A stretch of 64,000 bases of DNA. Source: Novosphingobium fuchskuhlense. GTDB taxonomy: Bacteria; Pseudomonadota; Alphaproteobacteria; Sphingomonadales; Sphingomonadaceae. The stretch spans positions 1,443,934 through 1,507,933 of the forward strand of contig NZ_KQ954244.1 of the NCBI RefSeq assembly GCF_001519075.1, read 5' to 3'. Numbering within the stretch: the first letter of the stretch is position 1; each line of letters opens with the position of its first letter. Both the position numbers and the translations under genes were made by a program. This document shows, piece by piece, positions 60,831 through 64,000 of this stretch. The notes under the pieces were generated by a model. That model searched no databases and was not told where the DNA came from. It saw only the letters and a program-made list of their open reading frames with translations.

Positions 60831-62161
60831 TGGCCGCCCAATGAATTGGGGCCTGCCTCGACAAGATCGACTTCCACCAGATCCCCCAGCGCGACATCGC
60901 CGGTGAAGTGGACCGATTGCAGCCAGGGCGACTTGCCCAGCCATTGCCCGGGATGGCGGCCCTTGCGCTCGACCAGCACCTCGCAGCGCTTGCCGACACT
61001 CCCCCGGTTGAACGCCAGGCTGTCGCGCTGGAGCGCGGCGATCAGGCGCTGAAGGCGCTCGTCCATCACTTCCGCTGCGATCTGGCCGTCCATCGTGGCG
61101 GCGGGCGTGCCCGGGCGCGCGGAGAACTTGAAGCTGAAGGCCTGTGCGTAGCGGGCCTCGGCGATGATCTGCAGCGTTGCCTCGAACTCGGCCTCGGTCT
61201 CGCCGGGGAAACCGACAATGAAATCGCCCGAGAGCGCGATATCGGGCCGTGCGGCGCGGACGCGCTCCAGAATGCGCAGGTAGCCTTCGGCGGTATGGCT
61301 GCGGTTCATCGCCTTGAGCACGCGGTCGCTGCCCGATTGCACCGGCAGATGGAGGAACGGCATGAGCTTTGGGTTGAGGCCGTGGGCCTCGATCAGCGCG
61401 TCGTCCATATCCGCAGGGTGGCTGGTCGTGTAGCGAATGCGGGCCAGCTGCTCGATCTTCGCAAGTTCCTCCGCAAGCCCGGCAAGCCCGACGCGGCGGC
61501 CTTTCCCGTCCTCGCCGCTCCAGGCATTGACGTTCTGCCCGAGCAGCGTGATCTCGCGCGCGCCGCCTTCGACCAGCGCGCGGGCCTCGCTGACGAGATC
61601 GGCATGAGGGCGTGAGAGTTCTGCGCCGCGGGTATAGGGCACGACGCAGTAGGTGCAGAACTTGTCGCAGCCTTCCTGCACGGTGAGGAAGGCGCTCGCG
61701 CCCACTTTGCGGCGCTTGGGCAGCGCGGCGAACTTGGCCTCGGCGGGCATGTCGGTTTCGGTTGCGCGGCCACCGGCGGCGGCTTCGGCAACCATCACGG
61801 GCAGGCGGTGATAGGCTTGCGGGCCGACGACGACGCGCACCGACGGCGCGCGGGCCATGATTTCCTCGCCCTCCGCCTGCGCGACGCAGCCCGCCACCGC
61901 GATCAGCGGCACCGCGCCGGCCTCGCGGCCATCCTTCACGATCCGGCCGATATCGGAATAGACCTTCTCGGTAGCCTTCTCGCGGATATGGCAGGTGTTG
62001 AGCACGACGAGATCGGCCGCTTCGCTCTCGTCCGCCGCGCGCATGCCTTCGGCGGTGAGCAATTCGGCCATGCGCTCGCCGTCATAGACGTTCATCTGGC
62101 AGCCGAAGCTCTTGACGTTGAACGTCTTGGGGAAAGTGCGGGGGGGCGGGGTCGCAGGCAT
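60806..62161 (-). CDS. miaB: tRNA-2-methylthio-N6-dimethylallyladenosine synthase MiaB
   Basis: A radical-SAM methylthiotransferase that modifies A37 of tRNA, 451 residues. The auxiliary cluster cysteines are C21, C57 and C92; the radical-SAM cluster is C165-x3-C169-x2-C172 (CDKFCTYC); a TRAM domain closes the protein. It is normally followed by phoH-ybeY-corC; here two oppositely oriented genes intervene. Confidence 0.96.
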   Translation of the reverse strand: MPATPPPRTFPKTFNVKSFGCQMNVYDGERMAELLTAEGMRAADESEAADLVVLNTCHIREKATEKVYSDIGRIVKDGREAGAVPLIAVAGCVAQAEGEEIMARAPSVRVVVGPQAYHRLPVMVAEAAAGGRATETDMPAEAKFAALPKRRKVGASAFLTVQEGCDKFCTYCVVPYTRGAELSRPHADLVSEARALVEGGAREITLLGQNVNAWSGEDGKGRRVGLAGLAEELAKIEQLARIRYTTSHPADMDDALIEAHGLNPKLMPFLHLPVQSGSDRVLKAMNRSHTAEGYLRILERVRAARPDIALSGDFIVGFPGETEAEFEATLQIIAEARYAQAFSFKFSARPGTPAATMDGQIAAEVMDERLQRLIAALQRDSLAFNRGSVGKRCEVLVERKGRHPGQWLGKSPWLQSVHFTGDVALGDLVEVDLVEAGPNSLGGQLVGRAAG

Positions 62162-62275
62162 AGCGGCGGCGCTTACGCGATTCTTCCGCGCGTTAGAAGG
62201 GGGCGTGGGCCGAGGTGCCTGTTCCGCCCCCCTCCGAGGCTATCGCCCGAGTGTTCAGGCGATCGGCGCAGGCGA

Positions 62276-63490
62276 TCAGGGCAACGTGAAGGCCGCTGAT
62301 GCGCCGATAGCCGTGGCCGCGATCACCAGGCCGAGGCCGCTGCCAATGCTCGCATTGCCAATGCCGCCTCCGACGAACACCGCCCCGGAATTGCTGGAAC
62401 CATACGTGATCGTGCCCAGCGTGCCGGACACCGAAATGCCGTCGCCAGTATACGAGATGTAGCGCGCGGAATTGCTGACCGAGGTGCCGACGGCACCGAC
62501 GCTGATGCTGTTCTTGCCCTCAAGAGTCAGGTCAGTGATTGAGACGTTCGAACTGATCGAGCCCGAGTTTTCTACGTCAAAAGTGACGTCGCCGAACGCG
62601 ACGCTCGGCTCGGCGCTGCCGGCATAGACCACGGCGGTGCTGCTGACCGAGCCACTGGCGCCGATGGCCATCATGGAGATGCTGCCATCTACGCTGTCCG
62701 CGCCGAGTGTGGCGCCGGTCAGGGTGGCGGGCTGGGTGGGGTCGTCGGTCGAGCCGATGGTCACGTCGCCGCTGTTGATCGCGGTTACGTTGATCTGGCT
62801 ACCCTCGGCGATCGAGATCTGCGACGAATAAGTACCGTCATCGACAATCGCGAAGACCGACACGCCGGCCGATGCGCCGATCGCCGATCCGCTGAACGCA
62901 TTGCGCGTGCCGCCATTGATCTGCGGTCCGCCGCCATTGGCGCCGACATCGGTCTGTATCGTGACCGCGCTGTTGTTTTCCGCGCGGAGCGTGACGTCGC
63001 CGCTCACGGTAAGGGAGTGGCTCACCGTGACGCCGCCGAGCACGTCGTCCGTTACGCCGAACTGGGCCGATGCGCCGACGGCGTTGAGCGAGATGGAATT
63101 GTCGTGACCGAGGTCGATCACCGCGCCGTCGACTGTTCCGATGACGCTGACCGGGCTGTCAAGGTTGGTCGCCGTAGCGGTGATGTTGCCACCAACCGAA
63201 TCATCGATAGCGAGATCCTGGTATGTCGCCGTGTTGTGCGTGACGGATGCGGACGCACCGACCGCGCTGGCGCTGATCGTATTGCGCGAACCATCGGCAA
63301 TGACAGCGCCGCTGATCACCGCACCGCTCTCCGGGGCCAATGTAATCGAGGCGCCAGTATTGCTAGCCTCGACAGTCGTATCGCCGGCAATAGACCAGCT
63401 ATCGGCAATTTGACCAAAGGCGGCTTGAGGAAGTGCGGATATAGTCAGTATTGAGGTACTGGCTATTGCATAAAGATGTGGTGTCTTCAT
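62276..63490 (-). CDS. Exported repeat protein with (V/I)GASA motif
   Basis: A 404-residue protein with a signal peptide (MKTPHLYAIASTSILTISALPQAAFG, about 1-26). The mature chain is six irregular repeats of about 55-70 residues. Each has a strand-rich N-terminal half (S-G-D-V-T-x-x-A-x-N-S) and a motif of the form N-S-I-S-x-x-A-(V/I)-G-A-S-A, at residues 77-82, 138-143, 204-209, 276-281, 334-339 and 395-400. Cysteine is absent. Gly/Ser/Ala/Asn/Val/Thr-rich composition suggests a beta-solenoid or fibre-like exported protein. No family recognised; the start is the ATG before the signal peptide. Confidence 0.75.
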   Translation of the reverse strand: MKTPHLYAIASTSILTISALPQAAFGQIADSWSIAGDTTVEASNTGASITLAPESGAVISGAVIADGSRNTISASAVGASASVTHNTATYQDLAIDDSVGGNITATATNLDSPVSVIGTVDGAVIDLGHDNSISLNAVGASAQFGVTDDVLGGVTVSHSLTVSGDVTLRAENNSAVTIQTDVGANGGGPQINGGTRNAFSGSAIGASAGVSVFAIVDDGTYSSQISIAEGSQINVTAINSGDVTIGSTDDPTQPATLTGATLGADSVDGSISMMAIGASGSVSSTAVVYAGSAEPSVAFGDVTFDVENSGSISSNVSITDLTLEGKNSISVGAVGTSVSNSARYISYTGDGISVSGTLGTITYGSSNSGAVFVGGGIGNASIGSGLGLVIAATAIGASAAFTLP

Positions 63491-63818
63491 GGCTATGATC
63501 ACCGTCGGAAAATATTGCAGAAAAAAGTAAATTTTATGTACTAGTTTGTATTGATTATCTCGGCACGGGACCGAATATGTACTTGGTGAATAGGCAAGAA
63601 GGCTGGTTGGCTCACCGTGCAAAGGTGCCGTTCTTGCAGTGACGCGGCGCTGACGCGGGAAATTGGCGTCAAAATTGCACTGTCGGGGCGTTTGGCCGGG
63701 CGTAGCGCGCGCAGCAGGGATCAGGCCTGCGCTGAGGCAGACCTATCCGGATCGGATCAAACTGGAGGAGCCTAGGGCTGCGGCGGTTATTGCGGCAGTG
63801 ACTGGTGCGGTGCCGGTG
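63491..63818. other. Gene-free stretch: AT-richer upstream region of the repeat protein
   Basis: No gene found. The first 70 nt upstream of the repeat-protein ATG are clearly AT-rich (around TAAAATTTAC and AATATTTTCC on the minus strand), which contrasts with the GC-rich background and suits a promoter. Between about 63660 and 63820 a plus-strand frame exists but shows no protein features. Confidence 0.45.
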
Positions 63819-64000
63819 TCAGGCCGAAGCGGTACCCGGCACGGCACGCCGGGTTATCCGGTAAACGTGGGCCGGCGGCATGTTGCGCCACACCCGCGCC
63901 GTACGCACGGCCGCTAGATCAAGCTGCGCCATGATGTCCTCGCGCACCGGGCACCGCGGACCGTAGGTGAACTGGTGAATCGCCGCGTCCTCGGTGCAGA
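63819..64000 (-). CDS. C-terminal part of an unknown protein (partial)
   Basis: On the minus strand a frame entering from beyond 64000 reads about 60 residues to a TGA at 63821-63819. Visible blocks include FTYGPRCPVREDIMAQLDL and WRNMPPAHVYRITRRAV. I recognise no family. It would be the upstream neighbour of the repeat-protein gene on the same strand. Confidence 0.4.
   Translation of the reverse strand, partial: CTEDAAIHQFTYGPRCPVREDIMAQLDLAAVRTARVWRNMPPAHVYRITRRAVPGTASA

Noticed and set aside
63663..63917. 84-residue plus-strand frame near the window end
   Set aside because: No motif, signal peptide or good ribosome-binding site; the minus-strand frame from beyond 64000 is more protein-like.

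Overview
This 64 kb window is high-GC chromosomal DNA from an alphaproteobacterium, most likely a sphingomonad (Sphingomonadaceae/Erythrobacteraceae). The basis is gene content and order: ctaC-ctaD-ctaB-(coxF-like)-ctaG-ctaE-DUF983-surf1-thrC; mutY-DUF721-two DsbA-like genes-smc; folB-pteridine reductase-moaADE; and protein sequences that look sphingomonad throughout. The placement is by recognition, not by a database search. Almost every gene is housekeeping. I see no phage, transposase, CRISPR array, rRNA or tRNA gene.

Layout. 1-2.9 kb: end of an unknown gene, the siroheme-synthase dehydrogenase/chelatase, two small unknown genes, cspA with a structured leader, and two hot-dog thioesterases. 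3.0-9.8 kb: a tightly coupled minus-strand run, pyrE > serine hydrolase > pdxJ > 91-aa membrane protein > acpS > lepB > AI-2E/PerM-type transporter > DUF3089 hydrolase > ruvX, with most stop and start codons overlapping. 10-19 kb: the plus-strand aa3 oxidase operon with its heme A and copper assembly factors, then thrC and a methyltransferase. 19.1-22 kb: pterin genes (folB, a pteridine-reductase-type SDR, moaA, moaD, moaE). 22-31 kb: rplU-rpmA, GNAT, TetR, ygfZ, pyrC, rarD, astD, selO. 31-37 kb: a hydrolase, a glycosyltransferase, the yfgM-bamB pair and a large isoprenylcysteine-methyltransferase-like membrane protein. 36.7-41.5 kb: two tandem ABM-domain genes, gshA, rsmE, ubiA, and a VOC gene facing soxR. 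41.5-51.3 kb: smc, two DsbA-like oxidoreductases, dciA-type DUF721, mutY, a Tat-exported serine hydrolase, nudC and frnE. 51.6-58.6 kb: DUF1489, mgtE, a cyclophilin, GNAT, arsH, a NIF3-C-type domain, LysR, corC, ybeY and a small secreted protein. 58.6-64 kb: phoH and miaB, separated by two divergently oriented small secreted repeat proteins, then a large exported beta-repeat protein and the end of an unknown gene.

How it works together: the cox block supplies a complete route to a membrane aa3 oxidase (subunits I-III, heme O synthase, Cox11, SURF1). The soxR/gshA/ABM/VOC/arsH/DsbA genes suggest redox and electrophile stress capacity. bamB-yfgM, lepB and the two Dsb proteins serve the envelope.

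Most worth following up: a six-repeat exported protein with a recurring (V/I)GASA motif (62.3-63.5 kb); two secreted heptad/14-residue repeat proteins splitting the usual miaB-phoH-ybeY-corC cluster; a SoxR operator placed in the canonical register of a 19-bp-spacer promoter driving the VOC gene; and an inverted repeat that could mask the cspA ribosome-binding site.
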